A stretch of DNA of 64,000 nt from Ancylobacter defluvii (GTDB lineage Bacteria > Pseudomonadota > Alphaproteobacteria > Rhizobiales > Xanthobacteraceae). The stretch spans positions 28,191 to 92,190 of the forward strand of contig NZ_JAHBGD010000012.1 of the NCBI RefSeq assembly GCF_018390605.1, given 5' to 3'. Positions within the stretch are counted from its first letter, which is position 1; each line of letters starts with the position of its first letter. Under the pieces are notes generated by a model. It saw only the letters and a program-made list of their open reading frames with translations. It made no database searches and was not told the DNA's origin. Positions 40,200 to 48,851 of the stretch are shown piece by piece. The translations under genes were made by a program, and so were the position numbers.

Positions 40200-40934
40200 A
40201 TGGCGCTGATGGACCTTGCGAACCCCACCCGTTTCCTCGCCCTCTCCGGGCGGGTGCTGCCGTGGCTCGCCGCCGCCACCGCCGTCACCCTGGCTATCGG
40301 CTTCCTGCTCGCCTTCCGCGCGCCCGCCGATTACCAGCAGGGCGAGACGGTGCGCATCATGTACATTCATGTGCCCTTCGCCTGGCTCGCCATGCTCGGC
40401 TATTCGCTGCTCGCCCTCTCCTCGCTCGGCATATTGGTCTGGCGCCATCCGCTGGCCGATGTCGCCCACAAGGCGCTCGCTCCCATCGGCGCGCTGTTCG
40501 CCTTTCTGTGCCTCGTCACCGGCTCGCTGTGGGGCCGGCCGATGTGGGGCACCTATTGGGTGTGGGACGCGCGCCTCACCTCCATGCTGGTGTTGCTGCT
40601 GCTTTATCTCGGCCTGCTGGCGCTGCGCTCGGCGATCGACGACCCCAACCAGGCCGGCCGCGCCGCCGCGGTGCTGACGCTGGTCGGCTTCATCAATGTG
40701 CCGATCGTCAAATTCTCCGTCGATTGGTGGAACACGCTGCACCAGCCGGCCTCGGTGTTCCGCATGGGCGGGCCGAGCATTCATTCGAGCCTGCTGTGGC
40801 CGCTATTCGCCACCGCGCTCGGCTTCACCCTGCTGATGCTGACGCTGCACCTCGCCGCCATGCGCACCGAGATCCTGCGCCGGCGGCTCCGCGTGCTGGA
40901 AGCGCGCACCGCCGCCGAAGCCGTGCACGCATAG
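40200..40934 (+). CDS. ccmC: Heme exporter protein CcmC
   Basis: Presents heme to CcmE during cytochrome c maturation (system I). The 244-aa membrane protein has six hydrophobic segments and the tryptophan-rich WWD-type motif WGRPMWGTYWVWDARLTSML, flanked by periplasmic His residues in MYIHVPFAWLAM and PSIHSSLLWPL. It is followed by ccmD 11 bases later. The usual upstream ccmA and ccmB are not here. Confidence 0.97.
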   Translation: MALMDLANPTRFLALSGRVLPWLAAATAVTLAIGFLLAFRAPADYQQGETVRIMYIHVPFAWLAMLGYSLLALSSLGILVWRHPLADVAHKALAPIGALFAFLCLVTGSLWGRPMWGTYWVWDARLTSMLVLLLLYLGLLALRSAIDDPNQAGRAAAVLTLVGFINVPIVKFSVDWWNTLHQPASVFRMGGPSIHSSLLWPLFATALGFTLLMLTLHLAAMRTEILRRRLRVLEARTAAEAVHA

Positions 40935-40945
40935 GGCGCTTTCAA

Positions 40946-41122
40946 ATGGCCGACACCCACGCCTTCTTCATCGCCGCCGCCTATGGCGCCAGCGCCCTGG
41001 CGATCGCCGCCCTCGCGCTGTGGATCGCGCTCGATGGCCGCGCCGTACGTCGCCGGCTGGCGGCGATGGAAGCCCGCGGCATCCGCCGCCGCTCCAGCAC
41101 GGGTGCCGGCAATGGCCGGTAA
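40946..41122 (+). CDS. ccmD: Heme exporter protein CcmD
   Basis: Small 58-aa membrane protein, one TM helix (YGASALAIAALALWIALDG, about 14-32) and a basic cytoplasmic tail. CcmD holds CcmABC and CcmE together for release of holo-CcmE. The position between ccmC and ccmG and the topology identify it. It overlaps ccmG by 11 bases. Confidence 0.9.
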   Translation: MADTHAFFIAAAYGASALAIAALALWIALDGRAVRRRLAAMEARGIRRRSSTGAGNGR

Positions 41123-41744
41123 CCCGCCTGCGGAAGCCCGCTCGCCGCTGCGCCGCCGCCTGCTGCTCCTGCTGCCGCTGGCGCTGTTCCTGGCATTGGT
41201 GGTGCTGTTCTACGGCCGGCTGTTCTCCGGCGATCCCTCCCGCCTGCCTTCGGTGCTGATCGGCCGTCCGGCCCCGGCGCTCGACCTGCCGCCGCTGGAA
41301 GGGCTGGCCCGCGACGGCGTGCCGGTGCCGGGCCTGCCCGCCGGCGCCATCGGCATGGGCGAGGTGACGGTGCTCAACGTCTTCGCCTCCTGGTGCGTGC
41401 CCTGCCGCGACGAGCATCCCTTCCTGGTGCAGCTGTCGCAAATGCCGGGCTTCCGTCTGGTCGGCCTCAACTACAAGGATGAGGCCGGCAATGCCCGCCG
41501 CTTCCTCGGCACCTTCGGCAATCCCTATGCCGCGGTCGGCGTGGACCCCAATGGCCGGGCCGCCATCGAATGGGGCGTCTATGGCGTGCCGGAGACGTTC
41601 GTCATCGGCCGCGACGGGCGCATCGCCTACAAATATATCGGCCCCATCGACGCCGAGGGCCTGCGCAGCCGGCTTCTGCCCGAGATCCTGAAGGCAAGCG
41701 CGGCACCGCCCGGCCCGCCGGCACCCGCGCCCGCGGGCGGCTGA
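41112..41744 (+). CDS. ccmG: Thiol:disulfide interchange protein CcmG/DsbE
   Basis: Membrane-anchored periplasmic thioredoxin that reduces the CXXCH motif of apocytochrome c. The 210-aa protein has an N-terminal TM helix (about 15-34) and the active site WCVPC with Cys95 and Cys98, then the GVYGVPETFVIGRDGRI cis-proline region. The C-terminus has a Pro/Ala tail. It overlaps ccmD, as is usual in this operon. Confidence 0.96.
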   Translation: MAGNPPAEARSPLRRRLLLLLPLALFLALVVLFYGRLFSGDPSRLPSVLIGRPAPALDLPPLEGLARDGVPVPGLPAGAIGMGEVTVLNVFASWCVPCRDEHPFLVQLSQMPGFRLVGLNYKDEAGNARRFLGTFGNPYAAVGVDPNGRAAIEWGVYGVPETFVIGRDGRIAYKYIGPIDAEGLRSRLLPEILKASAAPPGPPAPAPAGG

Positions 41745-41764
41745 AGCCCTCGGGCCAATTCCAG

Positions 41765-42178
41765 CTAGTGCAGCGCCGCCAGCAGCGCCTTGTGCTCGGC
41801 GAGCGGGGGAGAGCCGAGGATCTGCGTGCCGGTGGCATTGCGGAAGGCGCCATAGGCCCGGTGCCCGTCGGCTGCGAAAATGGCGCTGATCTTGCCGTAA
41901 ACGCAGCCGGTCGGCTTGCAGAGCACGTAGATGTTGACGCGCACGCCGTTCAGCGCGACCGGCTGCAGCGGCACCCACACTCCCCGCGCGCCCTTGAGCC
42001 AGCGGTCGTTCTTCAGCACCGGGGCGATCAGCCGGTTCCAGGTCGAACGATAGGGTTCCCGGCTGATGAGTTCGTAGAGATGCGGCCGGGCCGGCATCGT
42101 GCCCTGCGCCTGCGTCGGGCTGGCGTGCAGCGTTCCCCCCACAGCCAGAACCAGGGCCAGTCGAGCCGCCGCCTGCAT
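41765..42178 (-). CDS. Ivy-like periplasmic protein (lysozyme inhibitor family), atypical loop
   Basis: The 137-aa protein has a signal peptide (ending near TQAQG, residue 26). The mature part resembles Ivy, the periplasmic inhibitor of c-type lysozyme: a first helix YELISREPYRSTWNRLIA, then GVWVPLQPVALNGVRVNIYV, then a cysteine loop CKPTGC (Cys87, Cys92) followed by KISAIFAADGHRAYGAF. In known Ivy proteins the loop is CKPHDC and its His plugs the lysozyme site; here His and Asp are replaced by Thr and Gly. Inhibition of c-type lysozyme is therefore doubtful. Start chosen at the third of three close ATGs, after GGGA. Confidence 0.65.
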   Translation of the reverse strand: MQAAARLALVLAVGGTLHASPTQAQGTMPARPHLYELISREPYRSTWNRLIAPVLKNDRWLKGARGVWVPLQPVALNGVRVNIYVLCKPTGCVYGKISAIFAADGHRAYGAFRNATGTQILGSPPLAEHKALLAALH

Positions 42179-42207
42179 GGACATTCCCATAAGCGGCGCC
42201 GTCGGCC

Positions 42208-42687
42208 TCAGTTGCGCTCGTCCGGCAGGCTCGGCAGCGGCATCACCTCGATCTCGTCCTCGATCAGCGCGCGCACCTCCTCGGAACTGGCCTCGCCATA
42301 GATCGAGCGCTGCTCCACCTCGCCCTCATGCATCTGCCGGGCGAGCGTCGCGAACTCCTCGCCGACATAGTCGGAATTCCTGACCACCTGCTCGCGCACC
42401 GCGCGGAGCATCGCCCGCAGCGCCTGTTCCTTCTCGGAGAGAATGGCGAGCTTTTCCGGCACGCCCCGCTCGACCACGGCCGGTTCCGATGCCGGCGCCG
42501 GCTCCACCTCGCGCTTGCGCGCGCCGGCACCGAGCGCCGGGGCCATCAGCCTCTTTTCCACCTGCGTGGAACCGCAGACCGGACAAGCCACCAGCCCGCG
42601 CGCCTTCTGCTGGTCATAAGCGGCGGAATCGCGGAACCAGCTGTCGAAGGCGTGCTCCTTTTCGCAGCAGAGCGAATAGAGGATCAT
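42208..42687 (-). CDS. DUF1178 family protein
   Basis: The 159-aa protein starts MILYSLCCEKEHAFDSWFRD and has a second Cys pair CPVCGS, suggesting a small zinc-binding head of C-C-x(n)-C-x2-C type, then a charged helical body. It is a family of unknown function conserved in alpha- and betaproteobacteria. GGGAG precedes the ATG, which overlaps the nitrilase stop by four bases; the gene order grxC-nitrilase-DUF1178 is conserved in this order. Confidence 0.9.
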   Translation of the reverse strand: MILYSLCCEKEHAFDSWFRDSAAYDQQKARGLVACPVCGSTQVEKRLMAPALGAGARKREVEPAPASEPAVVERGVPEKLAILSEKEQALRAMLRAVREQVVRNSDYVGEEFATLARQMHEGEVEQRSIYGEASSEEVRALIEDEIEVMPLPSLPDERN

Positions 42688-43616
42688 GCCGCGTCTCCCG
42701 CCGGCGCCGGGCCGGATGCCGCCAGATGCAGCCGTCCCGCACCCGGCTCGGGCAGAAGCTCGAAGCGCCGCCCGTTCTCCAGCGAGGGAATGCGCCGGCG
42801 CACCGCCGCCACCTCGGCCGGGTCGATCACCGCCGAGATGAAGCCCGGCTCGGTGCCGGCCTCGGCGAGGATGCGCCCCCACGGATCGATGATCAGCGAA
42901 TGGCCGAAGGTCTCGCGCCCGTTCTCATGGGTGCCGCCTTGCGCGGCGGCAAGCACGAAGGAGCCGGTCTCGATGGCGCGGGCGCGCAACAGCACATGCC
43001 AGTGCGCCTCGCCGGTGGTCTTGGTGAAGGCGGCCGGCACGGCGAGCATCCCCGCCCCCGCCTCGGCCAGCGCCCGGAACAGCGCCGGGAAGCGCAGGTC
43101 GTAGCAGATGGTCAGGCCGATGCGGATCTCCGGCAGATCGGCATGCACGGCGATCTCGCCGGGGCGATAGGCCTCGGATTCGCGATAGACGTCGCCATTG
43201 GGCAGGTCGACGTCGAACATGTGGATCTTGTCGTAGCGGGCGAGGATCGCGCCGGCCGGCCCGATCAGGAAGGAGCGGTTGGCCGCCCGGTGCGAGCCCG
43301 CCTTGATCGCCAGCGAGCCGATATGCAGATGGATGCCGAGCTCCTTGGCCAGCGCGCGAAAGGCGGCGAGCGCCGGGTCGGTCTCCTCCTCCTGCAGCAC
43401 CGCGAACAGCGCCTGCCGGTTTTCCTCCATGGTGCCGGTCATTTCCGGCGTCTGCACATAAGTCGCCCCCTCGGCCGCTGCCGCCCGGATCAGCCCGGAG
43501 GCCGCCTCGACATTGGCCGCGACGCTCTTGGCGGTGCGCATCTGCACCAGCGCCGCCTTGAAGGGCGCGCCGAGATGCAGCGGTCGGGAAGCGGCGTCGG
43601 AAACGGAAGCGGTCAT
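42684..43616 (-). CDS. Carbon-nitrogen hydrolase (Nit family amidase)
   Basis: The 310-aa nitrilase-superfamily enzyme has the catalytic triad Glu58 (TPEMTGTMEEN), Lys130 (RYDKIHMFDVDLPNG) and Cys171 (TICYDLRFPALFRAL). The HMFDVD and YDLRFP phrases place it with Nit1/Nit2, so a deaminated-glutathione or omega-amidase activity is the best inference. It lies between grxC and the DUF1178 gene, which fits a glutathione-linked repair role. Confidence 0.92.
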   Translation of the reverse strand: MTASVSDAASRPLHLGAPFKAALVQMRTAKSVAANVEAASGLIRAAAAEGATYVQTPEMTGTMEENRQALFAVLQEEETDPALAAFRALAKELGIHLHIGSLAIKAGSHRAANRSFLIGPAGAILARYDKIHMFDVDLPNGDVYRESEAYRPGEIAVHADLPEIRIGLTICYDLRFPALFRALAEAGAGMLAVPAAFTKTTGEAHWHVLLRARAIETGSFVLAAAQGGTHENGRETFGHSLIIDPWGRILAEAGTEPGFISAVIDPAEVAAVRRRIPSLENGRRFELLPEPGAGRLHLAASGPAPAGDAA

Positions 43617-43642
43617 GGCCTGAACTCGGTTGGGCGGAGGGG

Positions 43643-43900
43643 TCAGCGGGCGAGCAGCGGGTCCAGCTGGCCAGCCTCGTCGAGCGCATAAAGATCGTCG
43701 CAGCCGCCGACATGCTGCCCGTCGATGAAGATCTGCGGCACGCTGGTGCGGCCATTGGCGCGGCCGGACATGGTGGAGCGCATCACCGGGTCGCCGGCGA
43801 CGTTGATCTCGGAGAAGGTGGCGCGCTTGCGCTTCAGGAGATCCTTGGCGGCATGGCAATAGGGACAGGTGTAGGTCGTGTAGATCTCGATCTGCGCCAT
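43643..43900 (-). CDS. grxC: Glutaredoxin 3
   Basis: The 85-aa dithiol glutaredoxin has the active site TCPYCHAAKDLL, the cis-Pro segment TSVPQIFIDGQHVGGCDDL and an adjacent GSH-binding GG-C-D. It reduces mixed disulfides using glutathione. It starts the grxC-nitrilase-DUF1178 row, with 26 bases to the next gene. Confidence 0.97.
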   Translation of the reverse strand: MAQIEIYTTYTCPYCHAAKDLLKRKRATFSEINVAGDPVMRSTMSGRANGRTSVPQIFIDGQHVGGCDDLYALDEAGQLDPLLAR

Positions 43901-43963
43901 GGCATTCCTCCCGCGCCATTCCTGCCCGCCCCGCCGTGTCGCCGCGGGCGCGAAGCCGTCGTT

Positions 43964-44785
43964 CTATGATATGGGCGTCGTCACTGCGTCAACAACCCGC
44001 GCGAACACCAGCACATCCACCCGCTTCGCCCCGGCGCGCATCAGCGCCTTGGCGCAGGCGTCGATGGTCGCCCCGGTGGTCAGCACGTCATCGACCAGCA
44101 CGATGCACCGCCCCGCCACCTCGGCGCGCGCGGCCTCCGGCACCGCGAAGGCGCCGGCGACATTGCCGGCCCGCGCCGCCCGGTCGAGGCCGACCTGGGG
44201 CGTCGTCGCCCGCGTGCGCGCCAGCCAGCCGGCACGCATCGGCACCCCGCTGCGCCGCTCGATCCCCAGCGCCAGCAGCGCCGATTGGTTGAAGCGGCGC
44301 CGGAACAGCCGGCGCGGATGCAGCGGCACCGGCACCAGCGCCTCGGCATCGTGGAGAAGTTCCGCTCCCGCCCGCGCCATCAGTCCGGCGAGCGGATCGG
44401 CGAGATCGGTGCGGTCGGCATATTTGAGACCGTGCACCAGATCGCGCGCCACTTCGCCGAAGCTGGCGGCCGCCCGCGCCCGGCCATAGGCCGGCGGATG
44501 TTCCAGCGCCGCCGGCGACAGCCGGCTCTCGCCTTCATGCAGGGGGATGCCGAGCCGGTGGCAAAGCGGCTCGGTGATGAAGTCCAGCCGCCCCCAGCAG
44601 GAGGCGCACAGCCCGCCCGGTTCGCTCACGGCGCGCGTGCAGGCCATGCAGGTCGGCGGCAGTGCATAGTCGAGCCCGGCCTGGCCGAAGGACGTGAGCG
44701 CGCGCAACGTTCCCCGCCCCATCCGCGTGAAGGCGGCGGCGAGCGCATCGGCAAGGCGGCCAGGATCGGGCGCGGCATCGTCCAT
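43964..44785 (-). CDS. comF: ComF family protein
   Basis: The 273-aa phosphoribosyltransferase-fold protein has two Cys pairs near the N-terminus (CMACTRA and CASCWGRL), a zinc-ribbon-like head, and the PRPP-loop VLVDDVLTTGAT (about 229-240). ComF helps import single-stranded DNA in competent bacteria; in alphaproteobacteria it is present without full evidence of competence. It is divergent from the NDUFAF5-like methyltransferase gene. Confidence 0.93.
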   Translation of the reverse strand: MDDAAPDPGRLADALAAAFTRMGRGTLRALTSFGQAGLDYALPPTCMACTRAVSEPGGLCASCWGRLDFITEPLCHRLGIPLHEGESRLSPAALEHPPAYGRARAAASFGEVARDLVHGLKYADRTDLADPLAGLMARAGAELLHDAEALVPVPLHPRRLFRRRFNQSALLALGIERRSGVPMRAGWLARTRATTPQVGLDRAARAGNVAGAFAVPEAARAEVAGRCIVLVDDVLTTGATIDACAKALMRAGAKRVDVLVFARVVDAVTTPIS

Positions 44786-45120
44786 GCCGCCATACTAGAG
44801 CATGTTCGGCGAAAGCTGAACGTCCATAGAAAGGAGGATCCACTCCAACTCATTGGACGCAGAGAACTTTCTTATCGATCTGGAGAGCGGGGCGATCGCC
44901 GGGACAGCAAAGGCGCCGCCGCGAGCCCGACGCCCTGCCTCCCCGCTCGACGAGGCAGCGCCAAGCATGGCCGCCATGAAGCGCTACCGGGCTGAGCGGG
45001 CCGATCCGCCCGGCGCCCCTTCACCCGGCGGGCAGGACCGCCTTCCCCGCCGAATCTCCTGAGTGGGTGCTTTGACCCGACGCCCGCATCGGCCTATGGC
45101 AGGGGCAAGGAGCGTCGCAC
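44786..45120. other. Divergent intergenic region between comF and the methyltransferase gene
   Basis: About 335 bases. AAGGAGG occurs at 44831-44837, but no good start follows at the right spacing; a TTG frame (44853-45062) has no family features. TAGAGCATGTTCGGCGAAAG near 44797 resembles one arm of dispersed repeats common in this order. No gene is called. Confidence 0.4.
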
Positions 45121-46020
45121 ATGTCCGGTCCCGAATCCTCAGCCCCCCATCAGATCTTCGATTCCCGCGCCCTCGCCGCCCGGCGGCGGCGGGCACTGGC
45201 GCTCGGCCCGGAAACCTTCCTCATCGACCGCGTCGCCGAGGACCTCGCCGACCGGCTCGGCGCGGTGAGCCGGCAATTCGCCGTCGCCGCCGATCTCGGC
45301 ACACCCACCGCCGCCCTTGCCCGCGCCCTCGCCGCCATCCCGAGCATCGGCCGGCTGTTCACCTTCGGTCCGCCCGAGCGCGTGGACAACGATGCCGCGG
45401 CCGATCCGGAACTGCCGCCCTTCGGCCCGGCCTCGCTCGATCTGGTGGTTTCCGCCCTCGCGCTGCAGACGGTGAACGACCTGCCCGGCGCGCTGGCCCA
45501 GATCCGCCGCGCGCTGCGGCCGGACGGGCTGCTGCTGGCCTGCCTGTTCGGTGCCGGCACGCTGGCCGAGCTGCGCGAGGCTTTCGCCATTGCCGAGAGC
45601 GACACCACCGGCGGCATCTCGCCGCGGGTGGCGCCGTTTGCCGATTTGCGCGACCTCGGCGGCCTGGTCCAGCGCGCCGGCCTCGCCCTGCCGGTCACCG
45701 ATGTCGACCGCGTGGTGGTGCGCTACGATCACCCGCTGGCGCTGATGGCCGACCTGCGCCGCATGGGCGCCGCCAACCCGCTCAACGCCCGCCGCCGCGC
45801 GCCGCTGCGCCGCGCCACGCTCGCCCGGCTGTTCGAGGTCTATGCCGAGCGCTTCGCCGATCCGGACGGGCGGCTGCGGGCAACGTTCGAGATCGCCTGG
45901 ATTTCCGGCTGGGGCCCGCATGACAGCCAGCAGAAGCCGCTGCGCCCCGGCTCCGCCAAGCTGCGGCTCGCCGACGCGCTGAAGGCGGCGGAGCACAAGC
46001 TGCCCGGGGAAGGCTCCTAG
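45121..46020 (+). CDS. SAM-dependent methyltransferase, NDUFAF5/BioC-like
   Basis: The 299-aa protein begins with IFDSRALAARRRRALALGP, closely matching the N-terminus of NDUFAF5-type proteins (complex I assembly hydroxylase/methyltransferase relatives), then a methyltransferase fold with FGPASLDLVVSALALQTVND. The Gly-rich SAM motif I is degenerate: ADLGTPTAALA. It may therefore not methylate. A role in complex I assembly is inferred from the family only. Confidence 0.88.
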   Translation: MSGPESSAPHQIFDSRALAARRRRALALGPETFLIDRVAEDLADRLGAVSRQFAVAADLGTPTAALARALAAIPSIGRLFTFGPPERVDNDAAADPELPPFGPASLDLVVSALALQTVNDLPGALAQIRRALRPDGLLLACLFGAGTLAELREAFAIAESDTTGGISPRVAPFADLRDLGGLVQRAGLALPVTDVDRVVVRYDHPLALMADLRRMGAANPLNARRRAPLRRATLARLFEVYAERFADPDGRLRATFEIAWISGWGPHDSQQKPLRPGSAKLRLADALKAAEHKLPGEGS

Positions 46021-46042
46021 AGCCTCGCTGAACCAAAGGGTT

Positions 46043-46456
46043 CTAGTCCCGCCCCGGCCCGAGCAGGTCGATGAGCACCGGAATCAGCGGCTCGTCGGCC
46101 GGTGGCATCGGATAGTCGCGCAGCCGGCCCGCCCGCACCCAGGCGAGCTTCTGGCCCTCGCGGCCTTGCGCCTGGCCATCCCAGCGCCGGCAGATCCACA
46201 GCGGCATCAGCAGCTGGAAGCTCTCATAGGTATGGCTGGCGAAGGTCAGCGGCGCCAGGCACGGCTCCTTCACCGTGATGCCGAGCTCCTCGGCGAGTTC
46301 GCGGATCAGGCATTCCTCCGGCCGCTCGCCGGGCTCGACCTTGCCGCCGGGAAATTCCCACAGGCCGGCGAGTTGCTTGCCTTCCGGCCGCTGGGCGAGC
46401 AGCACCCGCCCGTCGGCATCCACCAGTGCGCAAGCGGCGACCAGGACGAGCTTCAC
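46043..46456 (-). CDS. mutT: Nudix hydrolase MutT (8-oxo-dGTP diphosphatase)
   Basis: Removes oxidised dGTP from the nucleotide pool. The 137-aa protein has the Nudix box [20 protein letters not shown] followed by ELGI, and the GLWEFPGG lead typical of MutT. The start is GTG within the argJ stop (GTGA overlap), so it is coupled to argJ. It converges with the methyltransferase gene with 22 bases between stops. Confidence 0.95.
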   Translation of the reverse strand: MKLVLVAACALVDADGRVLLAQRPEGKQLAGLWEFPGGKVEPGERPEECLIRELAEELGITVKEPCLAPLTFASHTYESFQLLMPLWICRRWDGQAQGREGQKLAWVRAGRLRDYPMPPADEPLIPVLIDLLGPGRD

Positions 46457-47700
46457 GACCGGTAGTCGCCGTTGATGGCGACATATTCCTTGGTGAGATC
46501 GCAGGTCATCACCCGGTCGGACGAGCCGCCGAGGCCGATGTCGACCTGGATGTCGATGACGTCGTTCTTCATATAGGTCGAGACCTGCGCCTCGTCATAA
46601 GAGGGATCGCGCGCGCCTTCATGGGCGACGCGGATGCCGCCAAACGAGATCGACAGCTTGTCGCGCTCGGCCGGCTCGCCGGCCTTGCCGACTGCCATGA
46701 CGATGCGGCCCCAATTGGCGTCCTCGCCGGCCACCGCCGTCTTCACCAGCGGCGAATTGGCGATCGACATGGCGATGCGCCGCGCCGAGCGCTTGGAAGT
46801 GGCACCCGTCACCTCGATCTTCACCAGCTTGCGGGCGCCCTCGCCGTCGCGCGCCACCTGCTCGGCCAGATCGGCCAGCACCGTGGTCAGCGCCTTGCGG
46901 AAGGAGGACAGCCGCCGGTCGGTGGCCTCGGTGATGCGCGGGGCGCCGCGCTTTTCGGCCGTGCCGGTGGCGAACAGCATCAGCGTGTCGGAGGTCGAGG
47001 TGTCGCCATCGATGGTCACGGCGTTGAAACTGTCGGTGACCCCGCGCGACAGCAGCGCCTGCAGCGCGGGGGCGGCGATCGGCGCGTCGGTAAACACGAA
47101 GGACAGCATGGTGGCCATGTCCGGGGCGATCATGCCGGCGCCCTTGGCGATGCCGGCAATGGTCACGCTCACCCCGCCAATGCTGGCGGTGGCGGTGGCC
47201 AGCTTGGGAAAGGTGTCGGTGGTCATGATCGCCCGCGCCGGGTCGATCCAGGGCAGCGGCGCCAGCCGGGCGGCGGTCGCCTCGAGCACGCCGTCATATT
47301 TGGTGGCGTCGAGCGGCTCGCCGATTACCCCGGTGGAGGCAAGGAAGATTTCGGCCTCGGCACAACCCAGCGCCTTGGCGGCGATCTTGGCGGTCAGCGC
47401 GGTCGCCTCGCGGCCCTTCTGGCCGGTGAAGGCGTTGGCGTTGCCAGAATTCACCACCAGGCCGCGGGCGAGCCCGCCGGGCAGGTTGTCCCGGCACCAC
47501 TCCACCGGCGCGGAAGGGCATTTCGACTTGGTGAACACCCCCGCCACCGTCGTGCCCTCGTCGAGCGCCAGCAACAGCACGTCGGTACGGCCCTTGTAGC
47601 GGATGCCCGCCGCCGCGGTGGCGAAGCGCACGCCCTCGATCGGGCCAACATCGGGAACGCTTTTGGGCGCGAGGGGGGAGACGGGAGCGTCATGGGCCAT
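46453..47700 (-). CDS. argJ: Bifunctional ornithine acetyltransferase / N-acetylglutamate synthase ArgJ
   Basis: Transfers acetyl from N-acetylornithine to glutamate in the arginine cycle. The 415-aa precursor is self-cleaved at the Ala-Thr bond in [14 protein letters not shown], making alpha and beta chains with Thr as nucleophile. Other markers are [26 protein letters not shown] and [12 protein letters not shown] start at MAHDAPVS. It is coupled to mutT downstream. Related genomes usually have a parvulin and secA immediately upstream; here a TetR module intervenes. Confidence 0.97.
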   Translation of the reverse strand: MAHDAPVSPLAPKSVPDVGPIEGVRFATAAAGIRYKGRTDVLLLALDEGTTVAGVFTKSKCPSAPVEWCRDNLPGGLARGLVVNSGNANAFTGQKGREATALTAKIAAKALGCAEAEIFLASTGVIGEPLDATKYDGVLEATAARLAPLPWIDPARAIMTTDTFPKLATATASIGGVSVTIAGIAKGAGMIAPDMATMLSFVFTDAPIAAPALQALLSRGVTDSFNAVTIDGDTSTSDTLMLFATGTAEKRGAPRITEATDRRLSSFRKALTTVLADLAEQVARDGEGARKLVKIEVTGATSKRSARRIAMSIANSPLVKTAVAGEDANWGRIVMAVGKAGEPAERDKLSISFGGIRVAHEGARDPSYDEAQVSTYMKNDVIDIQVDIGLGGSSDRVMTCDLTKEYVAINGDYRS

Positions 47701-47854
47701 GCGGGGCAACTCCGGGCGGGAACGAGGCCGCACGGATGTGCCCCAAGCGCGCGACATCCGCAAGACGGGCGCGGCAAGACGGGCGCGCGGCAAGACGGCG
47801 ACGCGCTCGTGGATGCGGAGGCTCCCGCCCGCCTCGGACGGGGGATGCCGGCGA

Positions 47855-48076
47855 TCAGGGATGCAGCCAGAGGCTGAGATGACGGTGGATACGGGGGATC
47901 AGCACCCACACCATGGCCACCGCCATCACGGGCACCACCACCAGCGTGCGCATCCACAGCGGCCAGTCGGGCGTGAGGGGCATGACGGCGTAGAGCAGCG
48001 CGGTGACCAGCGGGTAGACCGCCAGCATCACAGCCACAGTGAAACGGGAGCGCGAGAAATTGGGTGCCTGTGCCAT
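47855..48076 (-). CDS. Small two-TM membrane protein
   Basis: The 73-aa protein has two hydrophobic helices (about 13-34 and 42-60, [19 protein letters not shown]) and ends [10 protein letters not shown]. It resembles the C-terminal membrane part found fused to some antibiotic-biosynthesis-monooxygenase-type proteins, but stands alone here. It is divergent from the TetR gene, and its promoter overlaps a perfect palindrome, so it is very likely the target of that regulator. Function is unknown. Confidence 0.78.
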   Translation of the reverse strand: MAQAPNFSRSRFTVAVMLAVYPLVTALLYAVMPLTPDWPLWMRTLVVVPVMAVAMVWVLIPRIHRHLSLWLHP

Positions 48077-48086
48077 GGAGGACGCC

Positions 48087-48111
48087 TATACGAAACGGAA
48101 CGTTTCGTATA
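48087..48111. promoter_or_regulatory. Probable TetR operator, perfect palindrome
   Basis: TATACGAAACG (48087-48097) and CGTTTCGTATA (48101-48111) are exact reverse complements around GAA. A second, weaker symmetric element follows: AAAACGA and TCGTTTT around 48114-48133. The length and placement between divergent TetR and target genes are typical of TetR-family operators. Confidence 0.75.
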
Positions 48112-48138
48112 TTAAAACGATCCGTTTCGTTTTGTCAA
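48109..48138 (-). promoter_or_regulatory. Sigma-70-type promoter for the two-TM protein gene
   Basis: On the minus strand TTGACA (48138-48133) is followed after 18 bases by TAATAT (48114-48109), or after 17 by TTAATA. The -10 end lies within the palindromic operator, so bound repressor would block polymerase. Confidence 0.65.
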
Positions 48139-48194
48139 GTTGAGGAACGGCGCTACAATGCAGCCCGGATGTCCGACCCGCAGAGCCTGCCGCC

Positions 48195-48851
48195 ATGAAT
48201 GACGCACCCGCCGAACCGAGGCCCGCCCTTCGCGACGACCGATCCGAGCCCGGCACGGCGCGCCCCGGCGCCGCCGGCCGCACCTCGGCGGGTCCCCGCC
48301 GGAGCAAGGCGTCCGCCGACGCCATCCTCGACGCTGCGCAGGACCTGCTCGCCGAGGCCGGCTATGCCGGCTTCTCCATCGAGCAGGTTGCGAAGCGCGC
48401 CGGCGCCGGCAAGCCGACCATCTATCGCTGGTGGAACGGCAAGGCGGCACTGTTGCTCGACGTCTATGCCCGCCAGAAGCTCGTGCTCACAGACGACGAC
48501 ACCGGCACGCTGGAGGGCGACCTCGCCTCCATGCTCTGCAGCGTCTCCCGGTTCTGGCGGGAGACACCGGCCGGCGACATCTTCCGCTCCATCATCGCCG
48601 AGGCCCAGTCCGAGCCATCGGCGCTCGAGGCGCTGCGCAGCTTCCTCGGCGAGCGGCGCCACCACGTCGCGGCGGTGTTCGAGCGCGCCCGCGCGCGCGG
48701 CGAGCTCGACGAGGGCTTCGACCTCGACACCACGCTCGACATCGTCAGCGGCTTCCTGTGGGCGCGGCTGCTGGTCCGCCGACTCGACGACGACCTCGAG
48801 GGGTTCAATTCCTTCGCCCGCCAGATCGCACGCGGCGTGACGCGGCGCTGA
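48195..48851 (+). CDS. TetR/AcrR family transcriptional regulator
   Basis: The 218-aa protein has a long disordered head (to about residue 35), then a TetR HTH: ASADAILDAAQDLLAEAGYA followed by GFSIEQVAKRAGAGKPTIYR, and WWNGKAALLLDVYA. The C-terminal ligand domain has LGERRHHVAAVFERARARGE and FLWARLLVRRL, similar to the TetR_C_11 type. It is divergent from a two-TM protein with a shared palindromic operator, so autoregulation is likely. No enzyme or pump gene is adjacent to indicate the ligand. Confidence 0.93.
   Translation: MNDAPAEPRPALRDDRSEPGTARPGAAGRTSAGPRRSKASADAILDAAQDLLAEAGYAGFSIEQVAKRAGAGKPTIYRWWNGKAALLLDVYARQKLVLTDDDTGTLEGDLASMLCSVSRFWRETPAGDIFRSIIAEAQSEPSALEALRSFLGERRHHVAAVFERARARGELDEGFDLDTTLDIVSGFLWARLLVRRLDDDLEGFNSFARQIARGVTRR

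Noticed and set aside
39807..40784. Minus-strand open frame upstream of and across ccmC (325 codons)
   Set aside because: It overlaps ccmC, consists of His/Gln/Arg-rich sequence and has no ribosome site.
44831..45062. Small plus-strand gene after AAGGAGG in the comF upstream region
   Set aside because: The only start is a TTG about 15 bases from the Shine-Dalgarno, and the product shows no sensible features.
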